In this document: piece after piece, positions 51,237 through 60,239 of the stretch
How the letters are laid out: every line of letters begins with the position of its first letter
How positions within the stretch are numbered: position 1 is the first letter of the stretch
DNA from: Nocardioides seonyuensis
GTDB lineage: Bacteria; Actinomycetota; Actinomycetes; Propionibacteriales; Nocardioidaceae
Direction of reading: 5' to 3'
DNA: 64,000 bases
Assembly: GCF_004683965.1 (NCBI RefSeq)
Contig: NZ_CP038436.1
Location: 2,108,001-2,172,000 of the forward strand
The notes under the pieces: model-generated
Database searches by the model: none
The model's input: the letters and a program-made list of their open reading frames with translations, nothing else
What the model was told of the DNA's origin: nothing
Made by a program: the position numbers and the translations under genes

Positions 51237-51941
51237 TCACGCGATCAGGAAGCCGAGGTCGAGGTGGGCGGTCTGGAACGCCTCCGCGTGGCGGAGACCG
51301 CTCTGGCCGCCGCGCACCGCTGCGAGCCCACGGATCGCCTCGGGGCTGCGCGGGTGGGGGAAGTCGCGCATGACGTCGCGGTAGCACTCGAGCGCCTCGA
51401 GCTTGCGCGAGACGCCCTCCTCGCCGATCTCGAAGAACGCGTCCGGGACGAACGCGTCGGTCCCGGAGCCGCGGAAGGACCAGTCGGTGGAGGAGGGGAC
51501 CTCCATGAAGTGGAGGCTCTTGAGCGGCGGCACGTCGTCGCGTCGCTGCGCGAGGCGGGCGGCGGCCTGCGCAGCAAGCGAGACCTGGCGGTGGTCGTCG
51601 TTGAGGTCGGCCGGGTGGAGGGTGAAGATGCGCGAGGCCTGCGTCTCCACGATGGCGGCCTCCACGAACTGGACGAGCTCGAGGTGGTCGACGGTGTTCA
51701 TCCGGATGTTGGGGAAGCCGCCGAGGATCGGCTGCTGCATCCCGACCAGCTCGGTGGCGCGGCGCATGTCGGCGGCCAGGTCGTCGTCGCCGGGGCGGCG
51801 GTTGCGGGCGGTGACCTCGCCGCAGAGGATGGCCGCTCGCACGTGGTGACCGTGCTGGGTGAGGTGGTGGGCGGTGCCTCCGAAACCCAGGATGTCGTCG
51901 TCCGGATGGGCGACGACCACGAGGACGTTCTCAGGTTTCAT
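51237..51941 (-). CDS. PIG-L family N-deacetylase
   Basis: A protein of about 234 residues with the zinc motif VVAHPDDDILGFGGTAH and second metal site LHPADLNDDHRQVS. PIG-L enzymes remove acetyl from GlcNAc-type sugars, lipid-linked or soluble, and include MshB of mycothiol synthesis. Here it is the first gene of an operon with a phosphoglycosyl transferase and a formyltransferase, so it probably acts on an N-acetyl sugar of the polysaccharide. ATG 51941 is preferred over GTG 51959. It is divergent from capF. Confidence 0.88.
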   Translation of the reverse strand: MKPENVLVVVAHPDDDILGFGGTAHHLTQHGHHVRAAILCGEVTARNRRPGDDDLAADMRRATELVGMQQPILGGFPNIRMNTVDHLELVQFVEAAIVETQASRIFTLHPADLNDDHRQVSLAAQAAARLAQRRDDVPPLKSLHFMEVPSSTDWSFRGSGTDAFVPDAFFEIGEEGVSRKLEALECYRDVMRDFPHPRSPEAIRGLAAVRGGQSGLRHAEAFQTAHLDLGFLIA

Positions 51942-52028
51942 CGGTTCCGGTTCCCTCACGCTACTACTGGGTAGGGTTTCGCTCGGGCAGGGAGACCTGC
52001 CTCACACGACAGGCAGGAGGGTACCGGT

Positions 52029-53144
52029 GTGAGAGTCGCGATCACCGGCGGTCACGGATTCTTGGGATGGCACACCGCGTGTCGTCTGCGTGCCCTCCAC
52101 GGGACCCGGGCGGTCCGCCTCGGACGGGCCGAGATGGCCTCCGCCGAGGTCCTCGGCCAGGCGCTCGCCGACGTCGATGTCGTCCTGCACGTCGCCGGCG
52201 TCAACCGCGCCGACTCCGACGCCGAGGTCGAGCAGGGCAACGTCCGGCTGGCCGAGACGCTGGCTGCCGCGTTGAAGGCCCAGGGTCGGCCGCTGCACGT
52301 GGTCTACGCCAACTCGGTGCAGGCCCAGCTCGACAACCCCTACGGCAGGGGCAAGGCGGCGGCCGCGGCCATCCTGTCCGAGACGGTGCAGGCGATCGGG
52401 GGGCGCTTCGCCGACCTGCTGCTGCCCAACCTCTTCGGCGAGCACGGTCGTCCCGGCTACAACTCCTTCGTCGCGACCTTCGCCCACGAGGTCGTCGCAG
52501 GTCGGACGCCCCAGGTGACGGGAGACCGCGAGATCGAGCTGCTCCACGCCCAGGACGCCGCGGCAGCCCTCATCGCGGCGGTCGGCCAGGACCGGCCCGC
52601 CGAGGTCGTGCCGGGCGAGCCGGTGCTGATCAGCAGCGTCCTCGCGGCCTTCGAGGAGATGCGGGCCAACTACTCCACGCGCGGCGAGATCCCCGACCTG
52701 GGTACCGCGATGATGCGCAACCTCTTCAACACCTATCGCGCGGCGGCCTTCCCCGAGATGTGGCCACTCTCGCCGCAGGTCCACTCCGACGACCGCGGCG
52801 ACCTCTTCGAGACTGTGCGCGCAGGCGGTGGCACCGGCATGGCGTTCATGTCGACGACGCGGCCCGGCCAGAAGCGCGGCGAGCACTACCACCTCCACAA
52901 GGTCGAGCGCTTCTTCGTCGTCAAGGGCGAGGCCGAGATCCAGCTGCGCCGCCTCCTCCACGACGACGTCGTGACCTTCCGGCTCAGCGGCGACAAGCCG
53001 TCGTTCGTGGACATGCCGGCGCTGTGGGTCCACAACATCCGCAACGTCGGAGACACCGAGCTGGTCACCATGTTCTGGGCCGACCAGCTCCTCGACCCGG
53101 ACAACCCTGACCAGCTCCCCGAGACGATCGACCCGCCGAGATGA
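52029..53144 (+). CDS. capF: bifunctional epimerase/reductase CapF
   Basis: This 371-residue protein has an N-terminal SDR domain (VAITGGHGFLGWHTACRL; active-site NPYGRGKAAAAA) and a C-terminal cupin (GGGTGMAFMSTTRPGQKRGE, HYHLHKVERFFVVKGEAEI). This two-domain layout is specific to CapF, which epimerises at C3 with the cupin and reduces at C4 with the SDR to give UDP-6-deoxy-talose-type product for UDP-L-FucNAc. It is divergent from the PIG-L gene, and its stop overlaps the next start in ATGA. Confidence 0.93.
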   Translation: MRVAITGGHGFLGWHTACRLRALHGTRAVRLGRAEMASAEVLGQALADVDVVLHVAGVNRADSDAEVEQGNVRLAETLAAALKAQGRPLHVVYANSVQAQLDNPYGRGKAAAAAILSETVQAIGGRFADLLLPNLFGEHGRPGYNSFVATFAHEVVAGRTPQVTGDREIELLHAQDAAAALIAAVGQDRPAEVVPGEPVLISSVLAAFEEMRANYSTRGEIPDLGTAMMRNLFNTYRAAAFPEMWPLSPQVHSDDRGDLFETVRAGGGTGMAFMSTTRPGQKRGEHYHLHKVERFFVVKGEAEIQLRRLLHDDVVTFRLSGDKPSFVDMPALWVHNIRNVGDTELVTMFWADQLLDPDNPDQLPETIDPPR

Positions 53145-54151
53145 GTCGTCCGGTCCGCTTCCGGCTCCTCGAGGACGGACGCTGGAGCGGTGGCGGCAGC
53201 GTTCTCCTCGAGAACGCCCGCGAGGCGCGTGAGCAGCACCCTGTGCTGCAGGGCGACGAGCACGCGGTGCCGATCATGGCTCGCAACGTGCCGCCGATGG
53301 GGAAGTTCCCCCCGGCGCCGTTCGTCGTCGCGCCCCAGAATGCGTGGGTGTGGACACCGGTCGCCAGGGGAACCAAGGAGCGCACGCTCGTGACCGGGCT
53401 GCGCGTTGGCACCCGCGTCACCTACAACCGTGCCAGCGCAGTCATCCGCATCTCCGAGGCCGTTCCGCCCGGCCAGTCCGTACCGACGTCGGAGGTCCTC
53501 CACAACGTCCTGGACCGCGGCTTCGAGATCGCCGCCGACCGGTACGACGAGCGGACAGGGCTCCTTTGTGAAGGAGCGTTCGTCTGCGTCGGGTCCAACT
53601 ACTCATTTCGGGACCTGGCCCTGCTCGTGCGCGCCCACCGCGCCTACCGGGCCGGAGGCGGTGAGCGACGGCTCGTCCTCATGGGGCCGGTGGGTTCGCA
53701 CGCCGCGGAGAAGAGGCTCCAGGCGGAGCTCCACAGCTCCGACGACAGTGTCGTACGACGTCCCGAGTCGACGCGGGCCGAATGCCTGAGCGCGCTGCGC
53801 TCGGCCTACGCGGCCGTGTGCCCGGCACGGGTCGAGGCCTCGCCTGTGGGAGTGCTCGAGGCAGCGGCGCTCTCACCGCGCGTGCTGCTCAGCGACATCG
53901 TGGGGCACCGGGGGATCGTGGGGAGCCTGGATGGTGCCGGGGAACCGGCCTACTTCCGTCCCCACGACCTCGCGAGCCTGACCCACAACCTCAAGGAGCT
54001 GGACGAGGCTCCTGCTCATGCCTGGCGGGCCGGGATCGACACCGTCGATGCTCGCCAGGACGCGCGTGGTCGTTGGGGTGAATGCCTGGCGGCCTTTCTC
54101 ACGGGACTCGCAGACTCCATCACCTCCGAGGTCGACAAGGAACCCGCATGA
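53141..54151 (+). CDS. glycosyltransferase
   Basis: A 336-residue GT-B-like enzyme. The N-terminal half is variable (RFRLLEDGRWSGGGSVLLEN, FPPAPFVVAPQNAWVW); the C-terminal half has FVCVGSNYSFRDLALLVRAH, LVLMGPVGSHAAEK and the donor-binding VCPARVEASPVGVLEAAAL, typical of family 4/1-like enzymes. It overlaps both neighbours by four bases (ATGA) between capF and capG. Donor and acceptor are unknown. Confidence 0.8.
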   Translation: MSRPVRFRLLEDGRWSGGGSVLLENAREAREQHPVLQGDEHAVPIMARNVPPMGKFPPAPFVVAPQNAWVWTPVARGTKERTLVTGLRVGTRVTYNRASAVIRISEAVPPGQSVPTSEVLHNVLDRGFEIAADRYDERTGLLCEGAFVCVGSNYSFRDLALLVRAHRAYRAGGGERRLVLMGPVGSHAAEKRLQAELHSSDDSVVRRPESTRAECLSALRSAYAAVCPARVEASPVGVLEAAALSPRVLLSDIVGHRGIVGSLDGAGEPAYFRPHDLASLTHNLKELDEAPAHAWRAGIDTVDARQDARGRWGECLAAFLTGLADSITSEVDKEPA

Positions 54152-55266
54152 AGGTCATGACCGTTGTCGGGACGCGACCCGAGATCATCCGGCTGGCACG
54201 GGTGATCGCGCGCCTCGACGCCACGGAAGGCATCGAGCACGTCCTCGTGCACACCGGGCAGAACTACGATCACTCGCTCAACCAAGTCTTCTTCGACGAC
54301 CTGGGCCTGCGGGCGCCCGACCACTACCTCGGCGTGGACACGAGCAGCCTCGGAGCGGTCCTGGGGGGCGTGCTCATCGAGACGGAGCGGGTCCTCCTGG
54401 AGGAGCGTCCTGACGCCATGCTCGTGCTGGGCGACACCAACTCGTGCATCGCCACGGTGATGGCCAAGCGCCTGAAGGTGCCGAGCTATCACATGGAGGC
54501 CGGCAACCGCTGCTTCGACGAGAACGTTCCGGAGGAGACCAATCGTCGACTCGTCGACCACGTCGCCGACTTCAACCTCGCCTACACCGAGCACGCCCGT
54601 CGCAACCTGCTCGCCGAGGGGCTGCACCCCCGCCGCGTGATGGTCTCCGGTTCGCCCATGCGCGAGGTGCTCGAGACGTTCCGCGACCAGATCGAATCGT
54701 CCGACGCTTTGGGCAGGCTTGGGCTGACCGCGGGGGAGTACTTCCTGGTGAGTGCCCACAGGGAGGAGAACGTCGACTCTCCGGACCGGCTGCGCATGCT
54801 GCTGGACTGCCTCGTCGCGGTGCGGGAGAAGTTCGGCAAGCGGATCGTGGTCTCGACCCACCCGCGCACGCGCAAGCGGCTGGAGGCTCTCGATGACGCC
54901 CCGGACCTCTCGGGCATCGACTTCATGGAACCCTTCGGGTTCCACGACTACAACAAGCTGCAGCTCGAGGCCGCCTGCGTGCTCTCCGACTCCGGCACGA
55001 TCTCTGAGGAGTCGTCGATCCTCGGCTTCCCGGCGATCACCCTGCGCGACTCCATCGAACGCCCCGAGGCCCTCGACTCCGGCTCGATCATGATGACCGG
55101 CCTGGCCGTGGACGACGTCGTGCGCGCCGTGGGGATCGCGATGGTGGACGGCCCGGTGACCTCGTCGCATCCAGCGGGCTACGAGGTAAATGACACCAGC
55201 AACCGCGTCGTGCGGTTCATCGCCTCGACCGCTGGGCGACACGGTCAGTGGGCGGGCCTCAGATGA
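54148..55266 (+). CDS. capG: UDP-N-acetylglucosamine 2-epimerase-type CapG/FnlC
   Basis: This 372-residue protein of the WecB/NeuC fold has MTVVGTRPEIIRLARVIARL, EHVLVHTGQNYDHSLNQVFF, DTNSCIATVMAKRLKVPSYH, LVSAHREENVDSPDRL and SDSGTISEESSILGFPAITL. The segment MEAGNRCFDENVPEETNRRL distinguishes the CapG/FnlC branch, which inverts C2 to give UDP-L-FucNAc, from plain WecB. With capE and capF it completes the pathway. ATG 54148 overlaps the glycosyltransferase stop. Confidence 0.92.
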   Translation: MKVMTVVGTRPEIIRLARVIARLDATEGIEHVLVHTGQNYDHSLNQVFFDDLGLRAPDHYLGVDTSSLGAVLGGVLIETERVLLEERPDAMLVLGDTNSCIATVMAKRLKVPSYHMEAGNRCFDENVPEETNRRLVDHVADFNLAYTEHARRNLLAEGLHPRRVMVSGSPMREVLETFRDQIESSDALGRLGLTAGEYFLVSAHREENVDSPDRLRMLLDCLVAVREKFGKRIVVSTHPRTRKRLEALDDAPDLSGIDFMEPFGFHDYNKLQLEAACVLSDSGTISEESSILGFPAITLRDSIERPEALDSGSIMMTGLAVDDVVRAVGIAMVDGPVTSSHPAGYEVNDTSNRVVRFIASTAGRHGQWAGLR

Positions 55267-55745
55267 GCAACGGTGTCGGCTTGCTCAGATCGGTCGATCG
55301 AACGCGCCGTCGATGGGTCGCACGAATCAGGTCGGGGGGACGGCTCAGGGTTGCGTCAAGCACCGTGATCGGGGGAACGCCGCGGATCATGCGCGGTGCG
55401 ACGCTGCGTGTCGGCGAGCGCACGGGGTTGGGGCCCGGCTGCCGGTGCATGGCCTCCGTCACGATCGGCGACGACTGCCTGATCTCCGCGGACGTCCGTT
55501 TCGTCGGCGACGACCACCCCATCCACGTGGCGGGCCGTCTGAACGAGGCGCCCAGCAGATTCCCGCGCGAGGTGGTGGTCGGGGACGACGTCCTGATCGG
55601 TGCGGGTGCGATCGTCATCGGCCCCGCCAACGTGGGGACAGGAGCCGTGATCGCGGCCGGCGCAGTGGTGACGGGTGACGTCGCGCCGCGGTCGATCGTT
55701 GGAGGCGTGCCAGCGCGGGTGATCGGCGAGCGGAGAAACCCGTGA
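55263..55745 (+). CDS. left-handed beta-helix acetyltransferase
   Basis: This 160-residue protein has hexapeptide repeats (VIGGTPRIMRGATLRVGERT, VVVGDDVLIGAGAIVIGPAN, VGTGAVIAAGAVVTGDV) ending in SIVGGVPARVIGER. It belongs to the serine acetyltransferase/maltose O-acetyltransferase-like group; the catalytic His is in GDDHPIHVAG. It probably O- or N-acetylates a sugar of the repeat unit. Both ends overlap neighbouring genes by four bases. Confidence 0.88.
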   Translation: MSNGVGLLRSVDRTRRRWVARIRSGGRLRVASSTVIGGTPRIMRGATLRVGERTGLGPGCRCMASVTIGDDCLISADVRFVGDDHPIHVAGRLNEAPSRFPREVVVGDDVLIGAGAIVIGPANVGTGAVIAAGAVVTGDVAPRSIVGGVPARVIGERRNP

Positions 55746-56839
55746 AGCGGAAGGATCGCGGCACCATCCACCTCGTCTATCCCTTCTATCCGCACTACCG
55801 CGCCGAGGTGTTCCACGCACTCAGGGACGCCGGTGTTGTCGATCGATTCACCTTCGGTGACTCCAGCCCGCCGCTCGACCCGATCCCCTTGGGCGATGCC
55901 GCTGCGCTCGACGCGGTGGTCCTGAAGAACCACTGGCGGGGGAACCTGCACCTTCGGCAAGCCGGCCTTCTTCGTGGCATACGCAGATCCCGCGCGGAAT
56001 GGGCCGTGTTCCTGGGAGGCGCCAACTCTGCCGCCTATTGGGTCGCTGCAATCTATGCCCGGCTGCTGGGCAGGAAGGTCGCCTTCTGGACCATCGGCTG
56101 GCACCGCCCCGAGTCAGGCCTCAAGAGGCGGGTCCGCCTGACCTTCTACCGGTTGGCGCACGTGCTGCTGCTGTACGCCGATCACGGCAAGAGGCTGGGC
56201 GTAGCTCACGGGTACCCCGAAGGCCGCATGTTCGTGATCGGAAACAGTGTGGGTGGTGGACCCGTCGACCTTCCGAACCGAGCTCACGGTCGCGTCGTCT
56301 TCGGCGCAGTGGCACGTCTGAACGAGCGCAAGCGATTCGATCTCCTCATCCGCGCGGTGGCTGAGCTGGCGAGGCGCGGAACAGTGGCGGAAGTCTGGCT
56401 GGCGGGCGAGGGCGAGGTCAGCGAAGATCTCGAGACGCTGGCCGCAGAACTGGGCGTCGTGCTCCGCATGCCCGGACCGATCTATGCCGACAGTGAGCTC
56501 GCGTCGTTCTACGAGGGATTGACCGCCACCGTCGTGCCGGACGCCGCGGGACTGACCGTGATCCAGAGCCTCCGCTTCGGAGTGCCAGTGGTGACTCACG
56601 GTGATCTCGATGCGCAGATGCCCGAGGCGGCGGCAGTGCGTCCGGGTGGGACGGGCCTCCACTTCGCGCAGGGCGACGCCGCAAGCTTGGCTGATGCCCT
56701 TGAGCAGACGGTGGACTGGCGATCAGAAGTGGGCGATGGCGTGATCGCAAGCAATTGCCACGAGGAGCTGTTGGCCCGCTGGACCGCAGAGTCAACGCGC
56801 GACCGCGTCGTCGAGGCCCTGGGGTTGGGGCGGGGCTGA
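55742..56839 (+). CDS. family 4 glycosyltransferase
   Basis: This 365-residue GT-B enzyme begins IHLVYPFYPHYRAEVFHALR and has an acceptor domain with a hydrophobic patch (ANSAAYWVAAIYARLLGRKV). The donor site is VFGAVARLNERKRFDLLIRA with VVPDAAGLTVIQSLRFGVPV. The GTG start overlaps the acetyltransferase stop. Codon third positions are noticeably less GC-rich than in the core genes. Confidence 0.85.
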   Translation: MKRKDRGTIHLVYPFYPHYRAEVFHALRDAGVVDRFTFGDSSPPLDPIPLGDAAALDAVVLKNHWRGNLHLRQAGLLRGIRRSRAEWAVFLGGANSAAYWVAAIYARLLGRKVAFWTIGWHRPESGLKRRVRLTFYRLAHVLLLYADHGKRLGVAHGYPEGRMFVIGNSVGGGPVDLPNRAHGRVVFGAVARLNERKRFDLLIRAVAELARRGTVAEVWLAGEGEVSEDLETLAAELGVVLRMPGPIYADSELASFYEGLTATVVPDAAGLTVIQSLRFGVPVVTHGDLDAQMPEAAAVRPGGTGLHFAQGDAASLADALEQTVDWRSEVGDGVIASNCHEELLARWTAESTRDRVVEALGLGRG

Positions 56840-56843
56840 GCAG

Positions 56844-58046
56844 GTGCGATCCGAACTCGTCAGCCTGCTCTCAGCTCGGCTGATGTCTGTCGTCATCCAA
56901 GCTGCTCTGCTGCTCTGGGTGGCCCGACAGTCTTCGCCGGCCGACTTCGGTGGTCTCATGGCAGGGCTCTCGGCGGCGTATGTCGTGGTCGCCTTGGGCG
57001 ATGGTGGCCTGCAGCCTTTCGCGATCCGAGAGCGCGCGTCAGACAGGACCGAGCGTCCACAAGCCGGAACCACCGCTTTCACGCATGCGTCACGGCTGAC
57101 CGCAGTTGTCGCTGCGGGAATCGTCGCCGTGTTGCCCCTTGCTGTTCCGGGACTATCCGTCTGGCACGCGGCTGGTGTGGCGGCCATGGTCTGGCTCGAG
57201 AGACAGTTCCTGGGGAGGCTCTCGCTTGCCATCGCCGTCGGGCGGTCCGTGCCGACATCTGCGCTTCTTGTCGTGGCTCGCGTGACGGCAGCGGTCGTGA
57301 TGGTCGCCGGACATCTTCTTGGCTGGTCGGATGAGATCGCGAACTATCTCCTTGGCTCCATCGCTGGACTTGGCACGAGCCTGGTTGTGGCCATGCTCGC
57401 GTTTCCCCAGCAGAAGGAGGCAGAACTCCCTTCGTGGGGACAGCTGATGAAGTCAGCACGCCCTTTCTGGTGGTCGAATCTGTGGACTCAGCTGCGCGGC
57501 TTGGACGCCTTTCTCGTCGGTCTGGTCGCCAGCCCGACCACAGTGGCCCACTATGCACTCCCGAACCGATTGGGACAGGCGGTTCGCGTGGTCCCTTCGG
57601 TCCTGAGCTCCTTGGGTCAGCCTGCAGCCGTGCGTGAGGACGCGCCTCGGTTGAGACGCCTGGACCTTGCAACTGCTGCGACCTGCTTCTGCGGAGTCTT
57701 GGCATGGCTCCTGCTGCTCTTCTTCGGCAATGATCCATTCCTGACCTTGGTCGGCGCTGCCTATGAAGGCGCCTTCATGCCGCTCCTCTGGGTGGCGGCG
57801 GCGCAGGTCGTGAACGTCCCTGGCATCTACCTGTCCGGGGTGCTCATTGGCCGCGGACTTGAACGACAGGTTGCTCAGTTGGATGCCGTCGTGACGGTCT
57901 TGCTGATCGTGGGCGTACTGCTCGCAGCGTCGACGCACGGTGCTACGGGAGCAGCTGCGGGCCTGTTCGTCGCCATGACCTGTCAGTCTGTCGGCGCCGC
58001 GGTACTGCGCCATCACAAGGGGTGGTACTCGTGGTCAACCATCTGA
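56844..58046 (+). CDS. polysaccharide flippase (Wzx-like, MATE/MOP superfamily)
   Basis: A 400-residue membrane protein with about 12 helices: SVVIQAALLLWVARQ, GLMAGLSAAYVVVALG, AVVAAGIVAVLPLAVP, and others through TVLLIVGVLLAAST. A charged loop SARPFWWSNLWTQLRGLDAF lies mid-way, as in O-antigen/teichoic flippases. It would flip undecaprenyl-linked repeat units across the membrane. GTG 56844 follows the glycosyltransferase by 4 bases. Confidence 0.82.
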   Translation: MRSELVSLLSARLMSVVIQAALLLWVARQSSPADFGGLMAGLSAAYVVVALGDGGLQPFAIRERASDRTERPQAGTTAFTHASRLTAVVAAGIVAVLPLAVPGLSVWHAAGVAAMVWLERQFLGRLSLAIAVGRSVPTSALLVVARVTAAVVMVAGHLLGWSDEIANYLLGSIAGLGTSLVVAMLAFPQQKEAELPSWGQLMKSARPFWWSNLWTQLRGLDAFLVGLVASPTTVAHYALPNRLGQAVRVVPSVLSSLGQPAAVREDAPRLRRLDLATAATCFCGVLAWLLLLFFGNDPFLTLVGAAYEGAFMPLLWVAAAQVVNVPGIYLSGVLIGRGLERQVAQLDAVVTVLLIVGVLLAASTHGATGAAAGLFVAMTCQSVGAAVLRHHKGWYSWSTI

Positions 58047-58909
58047 TCGGGATACCCACTTATCGCCGTCCTGAGGCTTTGGCACGGCTGCTTGCGGTCC
58101 TGGGCGATCAGGTTCCACCCGATGTTCCCGTCGTGGTGGCGGACAACGATCCCGGGCTCAGTGCTCGTGCAGTCGTCCTCGCTGCTGGCGACCTGGAGAT
58201 GCACTACCTCGCAGAGCCAAGCCCGGGCGTGGCCCTGGTCCGTACTCGCTTGATGGCAGAGGCGTTGCGGCTGCGGCGCAATCTCTGGTTCTTGGATGAC
58301 GACCAAGTGCCGTCGTCGAACTGGTACCAATCCATGTTGGATGGTCATGCACGCCACCCAGAAGCCATCCTTGCCGGGCCCGTGAACTACGTCCTGCCAG
58401 TTGACGCTCCCTCGTGGGCAAGGACGGGACACTTCGTACGTCCGGAGCACGAGGACGGCGCCCAGCTGGAGGCAACAGGTTTTGGTAACTGCGTCCTGCC
58501 GCTGTCTGCCCTTTCCGTGCCGGGCTTGAGCAGTGTTGATGCTGCTTTTGCCCGGTCCGGGGGAGAAGACACCGAGTACATGTGGCGCGCTCGCCGCGAG
58601 GGGGTGGAGATTCGATGGTGCGCAGGGGCGACGGTGGAGGAGGTCGTCCCCGCCGCACGTGTGACCAGAGCCGCGCTCCGTGGGAAGTACGTGCGCAACG
58701 GCGAAACCCTGGCGCGGCTTCGTCTGCGCGAGAAGGGCCGCCTGGTGATTCTCGCCGGCGGGCTTCTCCGAGTCTCGGCTGGGCTACTGCACCTGGCGAT
58801 TGCGACTGCGACGCGCCGCGGCACCTATCGGGCGTTGACGATGACGTGCGGTGGGTGGGGGTGGGTGCGAGCCGCCCTGGGACGGGTCTCCCGTGCCTAT
58901 GGCGACTGA
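58022..58909 (+). CDS. family 2 glycosyltransferase
   Basis: This 295-residue GT-A enzyme has LIGIPTYRRPEALARLLAVL, VVVADNDPGLSARA and WFLDDDQVPSSNWYQSML (the DDD metal/donor site), then GGEDTEYMWRARREG. The C-terminal hydrophobic stretch LVILAGGLLRVSAGLLHLAI may attach it to the membrane. GTG 58022 and GTG 58031 (with AAGGGG eight bases upstream) are both possible starts; either overlaps the flippase gene end. The last 126 bases overlap the convergent polymerase gene. Confidence 0.87.
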   Translation: MVLVVNHLIGIPTYRRPEALARLLAVLGDQVPPDVPVVVADNDPGLSARAVVLAAGDLEMHYLAEPSPGVALVRTRLMAEALRLRRNLWFLDDDQVPSSNWYQSMLDGHARHPEAILAGPVNYVLPVDAPSWARTGHFVRPEHEDGAQLEATGFGNCVLPLSALSVPGLSSVDAAFARSGGEDTEYMWRARREGVEIRWCAGATVEEVVPAARVTRAALRGKYVRNGETLARLRLREKGRLVILAGGLLRVSAGLLHLAIATATRRGTYRALTMTCGGWGWVRAALGRVSRAYGD

Positions 58910-60169
58910 CGTCAGAGCGGCGGCCACCAAGTAGATGCTGGCGACTTGTGGGACGTTCATCGGATTCATCCCGGTGTGTAGTGGCGACTCGAAGATCAGG
59001 AACGGTACGACTGCGAGAAGCCCCACGATGTTCCGGTCGGCTGGCGCCCGGTTGGCAACTGCGGCTCTGGCGCCGAGGACCAGGACAAGGACCAGGAGGA
59101 ACAACATCGGGAGCCCGCCAACGGCCAGTGCAGTCATGGCCTCGTTGTGCGCGTGATGAAGACCAGTGCCGATGCCGTCCAAGCGTGTGCGCTCGAGCAG
59201 TCCAGCAGGCCCCCAACCGCTCAACCAGAGCTCAGACACATGGCCGAGCACGAACGCCCAGGCGTCTTGCCGGTCAGCGAAGCTCTGGTCGGAATCAACC
59301 TCGTCTGAGGTGTAGACCGATTGGAAGAGTGGAACCATCAGCGCCAAGAAAGCGAACGCGATCAGGACACGCCCTGCCGTGTGACGCGTTCTTGTGACAC
59401 CAAGTCCCGCTGCGAGCACCAGCGCACTCATCATTCCGGCCCGCTGGCCTGTGAGGAGGAGAGCGGGGAGTGCCACCAGGGCTACGACCCACATCGACCA
59501 GCCGCGTCGAAGGGTCGCCGCGATGAGCGTCACGGCCGCGATCATGCCGAAGGTGTTGGGGTTGTTCGCGACACCGACGAATCGCTCCTGTAACAGTCCC
59601 CCTCCGGCCCGCGCGGAAGTCCCAACCATGTAGGGCTCGGGATTGAAGAACCATGCGGCGAGCGAGATGCCGCAGACAAGCGCTCCGGTGTAGGCGACCA
59701 GCCCCGCCTTGTTCCTGCGGCTCAGATCGGCGGAGTAGAAGCTCGCCATGAGCGCTGGTCCGATCAAGATGATCGCAATCTGACCGATGGCCTTGCTGCC
59801 GTCACCCAGTTGGGCATTGGTCAGAGCCGCCCAGACCTCGATCAGTCCGAAGCCCAGCAGAGCGAAGCCCAAGGCGGTCCCTCTGTGTCGTTCGGCGAGC
59901 TGATGGAGACCCACGAAGAGCAAAGCCGCGACAGTTGAATACCCGACGAGCGTGGGTACGCCCTCCTCGGCGAACATGCCCTCGCGCGCGGCCACCACGA
60001 GCAGTGCTGGGACCACCGTGGCCAGGACAACTGCAATAGGTAGGTACTGATGGCCGCGGAAGGCACCGACAGCCTTAATGATGAGCCAAGGCGCAAGCAG
60101 CATCGCGGTGACACCAGCCACGAGCTGAAGCGAAGTCATGCCCAAGCTCAACACCCGGCTCCACTCCAT
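58784..60169 (-). CDS. Wzy-type polymerase / O-antigen ligase-like protein
   Basis: This 461-residue protein has about 11-12 helices: SLQLVAGVTAMLLAPWLIIK, VVLATVVPALLVVAA, MWVVALVALPALLLTGQRAG, VLIAFAFLALMVPLFQS. The large periplasmic loop has GVANNPNTFGM and HHAHNEAMTALAVGGLP, the WaaL/Wzy signature near the end. It polymerises or ligates lipid-linked units outside the membrane. The 40-residue hydrophilic Pro/Arg-rich C-terminus (SHPPPPTARHRQRP) falls in the antisense overlap with the glycosyltransferase. Confidence 0.85.
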   Translation of the reverse strand: MEWSRVLSLGMTSLQLVAGVTAMLLAPWLIIKAVGAFRGHQYLPIAVVLATVVPALLVVAAREGMFAEEGVPTLVGYSTVAALLFVGLHQLAERHRGTALGFALLGFGLIEVWAALTNAQLGDGSKAIGQIAIILIGPALMASFYSADLSRRNKAGLVAYTGALVCGISLAAWFFNPEPYMVGTSARAGGGLLQERFVGVANNPNTFGMIAAVTLIAATLRRGWSMWVVALVALPALLLTGQRAGMMSALVLAAGLGVTRTRHTAGRVLIAFAFLALMVPLFQSVYTSDEVDSDQSFADRQDAWAFVLGHVSELWLSGWGPAGLLERTRLDGIGTGLHHAHNEAMTALAVGGLPMLFLLVLVLVLGARAAVANRAPADRNIVGLLAVVPFLIFESPLHTGMNPMNVPQVASIYLVAAALTSVAIGTGDPSQGGSHPPPPTARHRQRPIGAAARRSRNRQVQ

Positions 60170-60239
60170 TTCCGCGCTGTCCGTCGTCCCCGCACACGTT
60201 CGACGGATGATCTCACGTCAGAGAGCACTGTGCGGGTGG

